Source: Sulfuriflexus mobilis (lineage in GTDB: Bacteria > Pseudomonadota > Gammaproteobacteria > AKS1). From it: a DNA stretch of 64,000 nt. Numbering within the stretch: position 1 is the first letter of the stretch; each line of letters begins with the position of its first letter. The DNA is taken from the NCBI RefSeq assembly GCF_003967195.1, contig NZ_AP018725.1:2910001-2974000 (forward strand), written 5' to 3'. A model generated the notes under the pieces. That model saw only the letters and a program-made list of their open reading frames with translations, did not search any database and was not told where the DNA came from. Made by a program: the position numbers and the translations under genes. This document shows, piece after piece, positions 34,669 to 43,269 of this stretch.

Positions 34669-37056
34669 TTATTTGAACTTGATAAACATGGCTGAAGTCC
34701 AAACCTTGCCATCATCAATTTGGCGACCGGCCAGATACACAGGACGATGGCCATGTGGCCCATTTTTGGCATCAACCTTGAAAGAACCCGATACTTCACG
34801 CGGCATGGCTTGATCACTCAAGCGTTCCATTGCCAGGAATAGTTCGGTACCCCCCAACTCTTTACGCAAGGCACCACCTTCCAGTAATTCCTGACCAGTC
34901 ATTTCCCACTCAAAGGTCGGGCAATGTACAAAAGGATTACCATCTAAAGGGTTACCGACTTTAACGTAACCGTCTATCGTGCCCTTGACCTTGATACGGC
35001 AGTTCTCAAGATTGCTGATATCAATATCAATGGCATCAGCATCACCGTAGGTATCTGTGCGGAAACGGATCTGGGTAGCACTAATGCGTCCACAGGTTTC
35101 TTCATCATGTTCAAAGCCATGCGAGTTGAAGCTGTTGATTATGCCATTAGTGATCGTAATTGTGCCTTTCCAATCCGCCCAGCGATAGCGGTCTTTAATC
35201 CGGGCACCACCCCAACGAATGCGGATGCGGCGATCAGAATAGCCGGCTTCTTTTTGTAAATTCCGTGCCCAGATAATACCGGTATGATCATAGGCGACGA
35301 TTTCATCCCAGCCTTCATCGCCAAGGAAACGATAATTAATTTCAGCGGCACCTTTATGTTCAAACTCATCACCCTGAATATTATCGCCGCAGTGGGTTAA
35401 ACCCACCAGACGCTCGCCCGTGGTTGCCCAGGTATGGCGTGCGCGCACGGCCTCACCAACTGTCTTACGGTCCAGTTTGTCGGCAATGATCCCGGTAACG
35501 CCGCCCTTGGTACCAAATACGGCCGTACCCGGTACACCACCACCACAGCGGCCACGGTGTTCATCACCATTGGCGGAGGCTCCCAGTTTATAACCGCGTC
35601 GCATCACATCTTCATACAACCAGGGGAAGTGCCCCCAGGCCGACTCAATTTCCACCAGGCGTTCCAGTACCGGGTGATGCCAGTCCATAATACAGCGACG
35701 ACCACCAACGTGTGGCATTAACAGGTGGCCTTCCGGGTCATCTATATAGGTAGCCCAGAGTTCTTCCAGCGGCCAGGCACCGGGCATAATGGTATCGCCG
35801 ACCATATCCTCATTCCATTCGAACGAACGTGCTACGTTACCGTCTTTATCAAAAGGAAATTGCGGCGTCTCATCGCGCAGGAATACCACGTTGTGGTCAC
35901 CACCGGCACAGGAGTTGCCACACCACTCTGTTCCCGGATAACAAACAAATTCACCGTCTTTATTTAAATCATTAATCAGGTCAACGGCCTTTTCCCAACG
36001 ATCCTTGGTGATCTGGAAGTCATTTGCGGTGTAACCGAGAATATCCAGACCGGCGATATCACGACCATAGGTTAGATTATACGTCGTGTTATTCGTACCG
36101 ACCGTGTCATCGGAGTGTACATGCAGGTCACCATAGTAACTACGAGGATAAGCAAACTTGCTGTCTATTGTGATATAAAAGTTACTGGCATCCACACGCG
36201 GGTGATTAACCAGTGTCGCTGTAATTTCCAGCTCACCATCGACATTCGTCGGCAGGTCAGTGACATTCACCACCGCCCAGCCGTCACTGTTCAGGTTTAA
36301 GGTTTTGTCATAAACCTGCTTGCCGTTTAATGTCGCGATCACTTCTACCGGCTCATTATTCAAATTCCAGCAGGTATTACCCCAGTTATCTTCTGCGCGT
36401 ATTTTCAGAGGAACCTTTTCACCTTTTTTAACTAGCCTGGAACCCGCCATAACCATTTTGGAAGGTGCACCTGGCACAATATCAAAGGTGATATCACCGG
36501 GGATATCGCAAAAACGTGATGTGCCAAGGGGATCTATATAACAACGGAAGCGGAAACCTTCTTCGACAAAGGTTTGAATACGTGTGCCCGGGCCACCAAA
36601 ACGACGATCACCCAAACGAATAATGATGTGGTCACCTGGCTTCACATAACCATCAACCGTATCGACAATCACCGCTTTCTGGAACGGGCGTTCATGACCC
36701 TTTTGATCAAAGCGAACTTTTAAAGACTGTACCGTTGCTGGTGATTGACCTTCTGCGAGTGGCCCGGCCTGATATTCTGCAGATACATAGTTTGCATCAC
36801 TCGGTACGGTGGTCTGAAATAATGCCCAATCAGAATAAAACTTGAACGTGGCCTTCAGCCAGGCACCATCAGCGATACCCGATGCGCCCACCTCATAATC
36901 CAGTACAATTTCCTGCCAGCTGCCCGCCTCAAGCTGGTCGATATGACAGGTGACCTTACCCAGGAAGTCCATGTCTTTGGTTTTTCCATACAGACCAATC
37001 GGGGCAGTATAGTCACCGAGTTTTTTCTTTAATTCTGCATCAGACATCTTTTTCAT
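34669..37056 (-). CDS. DUF3604 family protein (PHP-like metal hydrolase), cytoplasmic
   Basis: This 795-residue protein has two parts. The N-terminal 310 residues look like beta-sandwich domains (FKFYSDWALFQTTVPSDANY and LTINLNSDGWAVVNVTDLP-type repeats). From about residue 312 a PHP-like domain begins with YYGDLHVHSDDTVG, the HxH metal motif, followed by GTEWCGNSC, GGDHNVVF, LMPHVGGRRC and ASANGDEHRGRCGGG, which supply more His/Asp/Glu ligands. DUF3604 enzymes are uncharacterised to my knowledge. No signal peptide is present, so it acts inside the cell. It is encoded behind a DASS anion importer, so it may hydrolyse the imported compound. The start has a GAGGTGG ribosome site. Confidence 0.82.
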   Translation of the reverse strand: MKKMSDAELKKKLGDYTAPIGLYGKTKDMDFLGKVTCHIDQLEAGSWQEIVLDYEVGASGIADGAWLKATFKFYSDWALFQTTVPSDANYVSAEYQAGPLAEGQSPATVQSLKVRFDQKGHERPFQKAVIVDTVDGYVKPGDHIIIRLGDRRFGGPGTRIQTFVEEGFRFRCYIDPLGTSRFCDIPGDITFDIVPGAPSKMVMAGSRLVKKGEKVPLKIRAEDNWGNTCWNLNNEPVEVIATLNGKQVYDKTLNLNSDGWAVVNVTDLPTNVDGELEITATLVNHPRVDASNFYITIDSKFAYPRSYYGDLHVHSDDTVGTNNTTYNLTYGRDIAGLDILGYTANDFQITKDRWEKAVDLINDLNKDGEFVCYPGTEWCGNSCAGGDHNVVFLRDETPQFPFDKDGNVARSFEWNEDMVGDTIMPGAWPLEELWATYIDDPEGHLLMPHVGGRRCIMDWHHPVLERLVEIESAWGHFPWLYEDVMRRGYKLGASANGDEHRGRCGGGVPGTAVFGTKGGVTGIIADKLDRKTVGEAVRARHTWATTGERLVGLTHCGDNIQGDEFEHKGAAEINYRFLGDEGWDEIVAYDHTGIIWARNLQKEAGYSDRRIRIRWGGARIKDRYRWADWKGTITITNGIINSFNSHGFEHDEETCGRISATQIRFRTDTYGDADAIDIDISNLENCRIKVKGTIDGYVKVGNPLDGNPFVHCPTFEWEMTGQELLEGGALRKELGGTELFLAMERLSDQAMPREVSGSFKVDAKNGPHGHRPVYLAGRQIDDGKVWTSAMFIKFK

Positions 37057-37120
37057 AAATCCACCTCAGTTCTTAAATTATTTCTGCATTGCTGTTGTTC
37101 GTCTGTCTGTGAATAACATT

Positions 37121-37168
37121 AAGAGCTTATGGAGGCAGCCATCATCGGCTGCCTCCCGTTACGCTCTT
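37121..37168 (-). other. Intercistronic hairpin between the DASS transporter and DUF3604 genes
   Basis: GGAGGCAGCC-ATCATC-GGCTGCCTCC is a perfect 10-base stem, extended by outer AAGAGC/GCTCTT pairs. It lies 13 bases after the transporter stop. No T-run follows on the minus strand, so mRNA stabilisation or partial attenuation is more likely than full termination. Confidence 0.7.
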
Positions 37169-37180
37169 GTTATTTGGCGC

Positions 37181-38734
37181 CTAGAATGGCCACGGCACAG
37201 AAGCATCCCATACTGGCAGTCCAAGGAAGGCATACCATGGCGCCATAATGAGAAGGCCATAGGCAATGGCTATCAAAATACAAACCCAGCCCGCCTTCGC
37301 ATAATCTGTGACACTAAACTCATCTGAGCCATAGGCAATCACTGCCGCCGTGATTTGCGTCGGCAACAAATAGGCAAAGGTATCGGTATCACATACCAGC
37401 AGAGTAAATGCGACTGGATGCAAATCCAAAGCAGGTGCCATGGCGAAGACAATCGGTGCCAGCATCGCAATTGCCGCCACATTGGAAAGCATGCCAATAC
37501 GGATGATATGTGTACCTACCATCATAATGAGAATGATCATCCACCAGGAATGGCCGGCCACCAGGCCATGAATGCCGTCGGCTAAAAACTGTGCCAAACC
37601 GGATTTTGACATCGCCGCCGTCATGGTGATTGCGCCACCCAATAACAGGAAGGTACCCCAAATGGTTTTAGCCTGAACCTGGTTCCAGGTGTACGGAAAT
37701 AATCCTGGGGTAAACAGAACGAGAATACCAATCAGGCCAATTACGCCGAGTTGGAACTTATGCAGCTCGTATATCGGACTACCCTTACCCATCATGAACA
37801 ACAGCGCAATCAAAACAAACACTGAAACCAGCATCCACTCCGCAGTAGACATTTTACCCAGTGCCTTATGCTCTTCCTGAATCTTGGCATGACCACCGGC
37901 AATTTTGATTCCGCCGGTTTTAAAGTGATAACGCACCCACCACTGGGTCAGGACAAACATTCCGAGATAAGGGAATTGCAATAACATCCAGTCCAGATAA
38001 CCCAGACCCTCAAAACCGTTATTGGAAAAAATCCCTATCATAATCAGGTTAGGCAGATGTGCTGTGAGGATAAACACACCACAGATCATGGTGCCATAAA
38101 CGAGAGACTGAATAATGATCGCCTTCTTGGCTTCATTCTCTTCAGGTGTATCGCCTAATAGATTGGTAATTCCCTTAACCACCGGTAACAGAGTTGCCGC
38201 ACGGGCATTTGCAGCCGGGATTAAGAAGGCGAGGATGATGTTTACAAAAAACATGCCCCAGATAACGCGGCCGACGTTGGATGCCTTGATTTTATCCAGG
38301 ATGCCTAGTGCTATGCGCCGATCCAGTTTGAGTAACTGCATCACAGCACCGATCAGAAATGCAAATAGACACAACCAGACGACATGTTTGGTAAAGCCGG
38401 AAAATACAATTTCCATGGGCGGGACAATCTTGCCCTTTTTCTCAATCCAGGGGATACCATGCGTGAGGATCAACAAGGTAGGGACGGATATACCTGTTAT
38501 ACCAACCGGTAATGCCTCCGATACCCACATGATGCTGGCCCAGACAACCACGGCCAGGACCGCCATGCCACTGGCACTCAGGCCTTCAGGTCTTGGGAAT
38601 ACCCATAATATAAGCGCAAACAATATCCACGCCGCCAGGAACCCGCTTATCACTCGCGTCGGATTTCTCCCACTGGCCTCAATATTACCGACCAAATATT
38701 GAATAAAGCTGCCTTGCGCTACAGATGTATTCAT
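37181..38734 (-). CDS. DASS (SLC13) family anion:sodium symporter
   Basis: This 517-residue inner-membrane transporter has 11-12 helices and the divalent anion:sodium symporter signatures. These include WVSEALPVGITGISVP (first half), the SNN-type stretch replaced by PAANARAATLLPVV, and RIGMLSNVAAIAMLAPIVFAMAPALDL in the second half. Known members import dicarboxylates, sulfate or related anions. It is first in an operon with the DUF3604 gene and divergent from a Crp-type regulator, so its cargo is probably the substrate of that protein. Confidence 0.88.
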   Translation of the reverse strand: MNTSVAQGSFIQYLVGNIEASGRNPTRVISGFLAAWILFALILWVFPRPEGLSASGMAVLAVVVWASIMWVSEALPVGITGISVPTLLILTHGIPWIEKKGKIVPPMEIVFSGFTKHVVWLCLFAFLIGAVMQLLKLDRRIALGILDKIKASNVGRVIWGMFFVNIILAFLIPAANARAATLLPVVKGITNLLGDTPEENEAKKAIIIQSLVYGTMICGVFILTAHLPNLIMIGIFSNNGFEGLGYLDWMLLQFPYLGMFVLTQWWVRYHFKTGGIKIAGGHAKIQEEHKALGKMSTAEWMLVSVFVLIALLFMMGKGSPIYELHKFQLGVIGLIGILVLFTPGLFPYTWNQVQAKTIWGTFLLLGGAITMTAAMSKSGLAQFLADGIHGLVAGHSWWMIILIMMVGTHIIRIGMLSNVAAIAMLAPIVFAMAPALDLHPVAFTLLVCDTDTFAYLLPTQITAAVIAYGSDEFSVTDYAKAGWVCILIAIAYGLLIMAPWYAFLGLPVWDASVPWPF

Positions 38735-38852
38735 AAATCCCTCCGATTCTACGTATGTGTGCAGGCGATAGCGTTGTTATTTCCTGCCTGTGCTGCTAGA
38801 TATATTATAGTTATGGCTACTTCCCAATATGGCGCGCTTGTTTGCATAAATC

Positions 38853-38868
38853 TGTCAGCTGGCTGACA
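38853..38868. promoter_or_regulatory. Predicted operator TGTCA-N6-TGACA for the local Crp/Fnr regulator
   Basis: TGTCAGCTGGCTGACA is a perfect inverted repeat with the 5-6-5 spacing of Crp/Fnr-family dimers. It lies in the divergent promoter region, 60 bases before the regulator start and 119 bases before the transporter start. It differs from Crp (TGTGA) and Fnr (TTGAT) half-sites, which fits a distinct family member. Confidence 0.65.
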
Positions 38869-38928
38869 ACCTGAATATTAGCGTTTAACTAAATAAGAAT
38901 ATTAATAATATAATTTTAGGCATTTTTT

Positions 38929-39624
38929 ATGGGCAATACACTCAACTGGTTTACTCAAACCTCCGACTACCTCAATAAACTATCCTTGTCGGATCGTGAT
39001 GACCTGCTGGCCATTGCTGATCAACAATATTTTTCAAAATCTGAATTTATTTTTCGTGCGGGCACGGCTTCGGAGTATGTTTACATACTTAAAACCGGTC
39101 AGGTCAAAATTTATGAGCTATCGGCACAGGCTAAAGAAGTCATCTTGTGGTTTTGTTTTCCCGGTGAGGTCTTTGGTTTGTCCGAAATCACGCGCGGCGC
39201 AAGGCGGGCTGTCTACGCACAGGCCAGTACGCCTTCCGAAGTTTATTTGATTAAACGTGTTGCTTTTAATACATTTCTGACACAACACCCCGCTGCCTCC
39301 ATGTCTATTATCGACTTGCTTTCCTGTCGCCTGCGAGGCCTGTCTGAAATGTTGTCCAATCTAACCTCGGACGACGTCACTTCACGTATTATCAAATTAC
39401 TCATTCGCATGAGTATGCTCTACGGTGCACAAAAGCAAGACATGCTTTGCTTAAACATGCATATTACGCATCAGGAGATTGCTGACATGATCGGTGCGTC
39501 CCGCCAAACGGTTAGCAGCATTATCGGACGTCTTAAACGGGAGGGGCTATTGTTTATGGATCATCATACTATTCATATTGACAAGGCCAGCCTCTCTGAT
39601 AATTTTAAATACATCCAGCCCTGA
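38929..39624 (+). CDS. Crp/Fnr-family transcriptional regulator
   Basis: This 231-residue regulator has an N-terminal cyclic-nucleotide-binding-like barrel (FIFRAGTASEYVYILKTGQVKIYEL, FPGEVFGLSEITRG) and a winged helix with recognition region HQEIADMIGASRQTVSSIIGRLKRE. No cluster-type N-terminal cysteines are present, so it is not an Fnr. The recognition helix reads SRQTVSS, unlike Crp (SRETVGR) and Fnr (E-xx-SR). It likely controls the divergent DASS-DUF3604 operon through the palindrome at 38853-38868 and may sense a small molecule. Confidence 0.88.
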   Translation: MGNTLNWFTQTSDYLNKLSLSDRDDLLAIADQQYFSKSEFIFRAGTASEYVYILKTGQVKIYELSAQAKEVILWFCFPGEVFGLSEITRGARRAVYAQASTPSEVYLIKRVAFNTFLTQHPAASMSIIDLLSCRLRGLSEMLSNLTSDDVTSRIIKLLIRMSMLYGAQKQDMLCLNMHITHQEIADMIGASRQTVSSIIGRLKREGLLFMDHHTIHIDKASLSDNFKYIQP

Positions 39625-39655
39625 ACCATCGCAATCACTATTACCCTGGAGATTT

Positions 39656-39937
39656 ATGGAAACTATTCTAGCCATTATTATTCTGCTTGATGCCTATGCC
39701 ATTATCTTTTATCGCCTGATGGTCAAGCATTATTATGAAAAAGAAAATAATACAAAGGAAAGTAACTTTGGGGCTATTTTCAGCTTGCCTCCACATAGCA
39801 AGTTATCAGACAAAGGTAAGCACTACTCAAAGCGTTACTGGCTTGCGATCGGCGTATTGGCGATCTGTATTGCCCTGCTGATCCCGGGCCGCGACTTCAG
39901 TGCATTGACGAATAGTTTTAATTCCGCAGCTTCATAA
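39656..39937 (+). CDS. Small two-helix membrane protein downstream of the Crp/Fnr regulator
   Basis: This 93-residue protein has an N-terminal helix (TILAIIILLDAYAIIFYRLMV), a charged linker (HYYEKENNTKESNF...) and a second helix (YWLAIGVLAICIALLIP). The family is not recognised. The ATG at 39656 follows a CTGGAG ribosome site 31 bases after the regulator stop, so it is probably co-transcribed with it. The frame is open further upstream inside the regulator gene, which I treat as chance. Confidence 0.6.
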   Translation: METILAIIILLDAYAIIFYRLMVKHYYEKENNTKESNFGAIFSLPPHSKLSDKGKHYSKRYWLAIGVLAICIALLIPGRDFSALTNSFNSAAS

Positions 39938-39971
39938 ACCGCGGCAACGCCAGCAAATAGGCCTACAGGGA

Positions 39972-40526
39972 TTAAAACCAATACTGCGGATAACGGCGAT
40001 GCGGTGACAGGTTATTGATCAAAATAGCGACTAGCAGCATCAACGTGGCACCCAGGGCAATCGGCGTTAACACATACCAATAGCCCAGCGCGTGAATCGT
40101 ATCACCACCAATCACGGCGATCATGGCAGTCGCCCCGCCCGGCGGGTGTACGGTGCGCGTCAGGTGCATCAACGCCAGTGACAGGGAGACGGCCACTGCC
40201 GCGCCAATGGCCGGGTAGTCACTAAAGACTGTCGCACAACCCACGCCGATAAGGGCCGAGATAACATGCCCACCCACCAGGTTACGTGGCTGTGCATAGG
40301 GGCTGGTCGGTATGCCATATAACAACACGGCACTGGCACCGAACGAACCCACCAGAAACAGCGAATCCTCAAGGCGTAGGTCCTGCTGGTGGCCAATCAG
40401 GTATACCGCCAGGATGCCGATAAAACTCCCTAGCAGTGACCAGAAAATTTCATGCCAGGGCGCGCGGGCCGGACAGCGCTTACCGCCACGCATCTTATTT
40501 ATGTAGTCCCGAAAAAGCATTGGCAA
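39972..40526 (-). CDS. HPP family integral membrane protein
   Basis: This 184-residue protein has four helices and the diagnostic HPPGGATAMIAVIGG motif (about residues 126-140), plus SPYAQPRNLVGGHVISALIGV. Plant and cyanobacterial members have been linked to nitrite transport, but the function of bacterial HPP proteins is not settled. An association with nitrogen oxide metabolism would fit this genome, though nothing local proves it. It is transcribed singly. Confidence 0.9.
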   Translation of the reverse strand: MPMLFRDYINKMRGGKRCPARAPWHEIFWSLLGSFIGILAVYLIGHQQDLRLEDSLFLVGSFGASAVLLYGIPTSPYAQPRNLVGGHVISALIGVGCATVFSDYPAIGAAVAVSLSLALMHLTRTVHPPGGATAMIAVIGGDTIHALGYWYVLTPIALGATLMLLVAILINNLSPHRRYPQYWF

Positions 40527-40708
40527 CGTCTTTACTTATCTAGTACACACCCGGATAGTACTGTATGCGGTCTGGCCGATGGAAACACTCAGGTAATTAA
40601 CACCCTCTTCCCTGATGCGCATTATCATAGCGCAAAAAACCCTTCCAGCCCTGTATTATAGATAAGCATGCTGCGCCTGCTCGAAAAAGGCGGCCAAGTA
40701 CTCATGCT

Positions 40709-41932
40709 TCAGCCATAAAGCCAGTGCCATAACTGAAACAGCAATAGTGACAGGGTAAACACCACACCCAGTACGGCCACCGCCATCGGGTAGACCCGCA
40801 CACCCTCGATAGCAGGTTCACGCCGCTTGATCACGATCAGGGAAAGATTAATGAGACTGAAGACCAGCAGGGTGATAAAACTCGTGATCTGCGCCAGGGT
40901 AAGCAGGGGTAACCACATCGCCATGCCCCAGATAAGCAGGCTTATGATCGCCGTCGCCAGCAACGGTGTCCGTGTGCGCGGATGAACCCGGCCCAGTGCC
41001 GCCGGCAACCAGCCCTGACGCGCAGAACCATAGAGGATGCGTGAGGCCATGATGATTTGCACTAGCACGCCATTGACTACAGCCACCACGCCGACCAAGC
41101 TAATAAACCATGCCGGTTCACCCGTCTGCCGCTGGTAGACTGCCGCCAACGGGGCCTGGCTAGCGGCCAGTTCGACCACGGGTATACTTAATACGACGAC
41201 CAGTGCCACCGTTGCATACAGTATCGTCGTCACGACCAGGGCAATGATGATCGCCCTGGGCAGGTTTTTTCGCGGTTCCTTCACTTCCTCGACCACGTTT
41301 ACCATATCTTCAAAACCAACAAAGGCATAAAAGGCCACAAAGGAACCCAACAGGATTGCCTGCCACACCCCGCCATCCATCCCCGGCCACAGGTCCTTGC
41401 TGTGTGCGGGTAAGTCGGTAAAATGTTCTCTGGCGACCCACAGAACGATCAACAGGCCGGCGATCTCCAGCAGCGTCAAGGCCGCAGCTAACCCGACCGA
41501 CTCGCGTACACCCCATGCGGCAATCGCCCCCAGTAACAGCACCATAGCGCCAATAACGATCTCGGCAGGGATGTCCACAAATAACTGCAAATACCCGACG
41601 ACACCACTTACCAACGTTGCACTCGATACCACGCCGATACTAATGATCAACAAACCGACAAACAGGGACAGATATTTGTGCCGAAAGGCAGCCTGTATGT
41701 AAACGGCCTCACCGGCACTGCGCGGGTAACGTGCCACCAATTCTGCGTAGGCAAAGGCGGTAAAGCTCACCAGCAGGGCTGCCACCAGAAAAGACAGGGG
41801 CGTGAAGTAACCGGCCAGACCGGCGACCTCGCCCACCAGCACATAGATACCGGCGCCAATTATCGTACCGAGACCATACAGAGTAATAAGCGGTAAGGAG
41901 AGACTGCGCCGGAGTTCGCCCTGTTCATTCAT
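40709..41932 (-). CDS. APC-family amino acid permease
   Basis: This 407-residue transporter has about 12 helices. The first helix region TLYGLGTIIGAGIYVLVGEVAG and the segment FVAFYAFVGFEDMVNVVEEVKEPRKNLPRAI are hallmarks of the amino acid-polyamine-organocation superfamily (CAT/LAT-like branch). The substrate is unknown. It is somewhat shorter than the typical 450-500 residues because the C-terminal extension is missing. It is monocistronic, with the HD-GYP protein gene 46 bases upstream on the same strand. Confidence 0.88.
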   Translation of the reverse strand: MNEQGELRRSLSLPLITLYGLGTIIGAGIYVLVGEVAGLAGYFTPLSFLVAALLVSFTAFAYAELVARYPRSAGEAVYIQAAFRHKYLSLFVGLLIISIGVVSSATLVSGVVGYLQLFVDIPAEIVIGAMVLLLGAIAAWGVRESVGLAAALTLLEIAGLLIVLWVAREHFTDLPAHSKDLWPGMDGGVWQAILLGSFVAFYAFVGFEDMVNVVEEVKEPRKNLPRAIIIALVVTTILYATVALVVVLSIPVVELAASQAPLAAVYQRQTGEPAWFISLVGVVAVVNGVLVQIIMASRILYGSARQGWLPAALGRVHPRTRTPLLATAIISLLIWGMAMWLPLLTLAQITSFITLLVFSLINLSLIVIKRREPAIEGVRVYPMAVAVLGVVFTLSLLLFQLWHWLYG

Positions 41933-41978
41933 TGTTCAAGTATGCCGTACTTACAGTGAGAATTCCTCTGCCGACCCG

Positions 41979-43094
41979 TCAGTAACCCCATAACACATGC
42001 AGGTTGAGTTTTATGTTGTCATCCAGCTCACAGACTTCCTTGATGGCGTATTCCTTGAGGCTGCAATCCCGTCGCAAGGGGTTGGCAAACATGCCGCCGC
42101 GTGGGCTGATAAAACTGCTCGCCTGAGGTTGCATACTACCTTTCTGGTTTCGTTTCGTGATCACGGCCATCTCACCGTTTATCAGTTTGACAAACGTGCC
42201 CGGCGGATAAATTCCCAGTTGTTTAATGAGTAACAGGGAGAGTTTTTCATCAAACTCCCCCCCTGCCTGCAACAGAAACTTGCGCAGCGCAGCAGTCGCC
42301 ATCATTGACTTACGATAGGAACGCGATGACACCATCGCCGTGTAGCGGTCCATCACGGCCAGCAGGTTAGCCTCTTCGATGATCAGGGGTGCCTTCAGGC
42401 CCAGGGGGTAACCTTCACCATTGATACGTTCATGGTGTTGTAACACCACATCGAGCCAGAGCTGATCATCGACACCGGCCGCCTTGAGTAGACGCACGCT
42501 CTCGGACGGGTGGGCGTGAATCTTCAATTTCTGTTCAGGACTAAGCGGTGCCTTTTGTTCATACAGCTGGTTTTGTAATTCCAGGATCGCAATATTCGCC
42601 GTCAGGGCCGCCGACATGACCGACAAGCGCCTCTCCAGTGGCAGGTCGAGCTGCGCGCCAACCAGCTCACAAAGGATGCCCCGGTGTAGCGGGTGGTAGG
42701 TGGTATACAGGTCCTCGTGCACAAGATGCACCGCCGCCAGCAAGGCATCCGGCGCCTCCTCACAGAGCCGTTGAATATCCTTACTCAGGCGGCGCATCCC
42801 CGCAGCCGCCTCCGTCTGGCCCGCCGCAATGGCCACCTGCAGGCCCGTCAGGCGCTGGCTGAGAACCTGCAGGCGGAGAAACGGGCTTTCGCGATACGCA
42901 CTCACAGCCCTGGTCCGGCTATTCTCGTCCTCACGCCGCCGGTACATGCCACGGCGCATCAGGTTATCCAGCTGATAGGCCGAGGCAATAATATATCCCT
43001 CTCTTAACAATAACTTACCATAAGCGTCATACACCGCATAAGGCAATTCCTGGCCGATGCGGACCTCACCCTTATTAAGTCTGTCGTAGCCCAT
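41979..43094 (-). CDS. HD-GYP domain protein with degenerate HD site
   Basis: This 371-residue protein has an N-terminal small domain (VRIGQELPYAVYDAYGKLLLREGYIIAS), like the PilZ/DUF3391-type sensor seen in this family, and a C-terminal HD-GYP domain with HHERINGEGYPLGL. The position where active cyclic-di-GMP phosphodiesterases have HDIGK reads TANIA, so the HD metal dyad is missing. It may bind but not cleave cyclic-di-GMP. The frame is open to 43139, but the ATG at 43094 (MGYDRLNKGEVRIG) fits the domain start better. Confidence 0.82.
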   Translation of the reverse strand: MGYDRLNKGEVRIGQELPYAVYDAYGKLLLREGYIIASAYQLDNLMRRGMYRRREDENSRTRAVSAYRESPFLRLQVLSQRLTGLQVAIAAGQTEAAAGMRRLSKDIQRLCEEAPDALLAAVHLVHEDLYTTYHPLHRGILCELVGAQLDLPLERRLSVMSAALTANIAILELQNQLYEQKAPLSPEQKLKIHAHPSESVRLLKAAGVDDQLWLDVVLQHHERINGEGYPLGLKAPLIIEEANLLAVMDRYTAMVSSRSYRKSMMATAALRKFLLQAGGEFDEKLSLLLIKQLGIYPPGTFVKLINGEMAVITKRNQKGSMQPQASSFISPRGGMFANPLRRDCSLKEYAIKEVCELDDNIKLNLHVLWGY

Positions 43095-43269
43095 ATCCTG
43101 ACCCCACCCCCGTTGCCCGCACACTAATATAACGTCCATTCAGGTTAAATGCTGTAATAAAACTGTGCTTATACCCGTAGCGTCCCCCAGACCTGCCCGC
43201 ATTCTGACGCTATACTCTGACTAGCATTCGTGCCAGCATAGCAAGTAATTCTCGAGCCTGATCACAACC

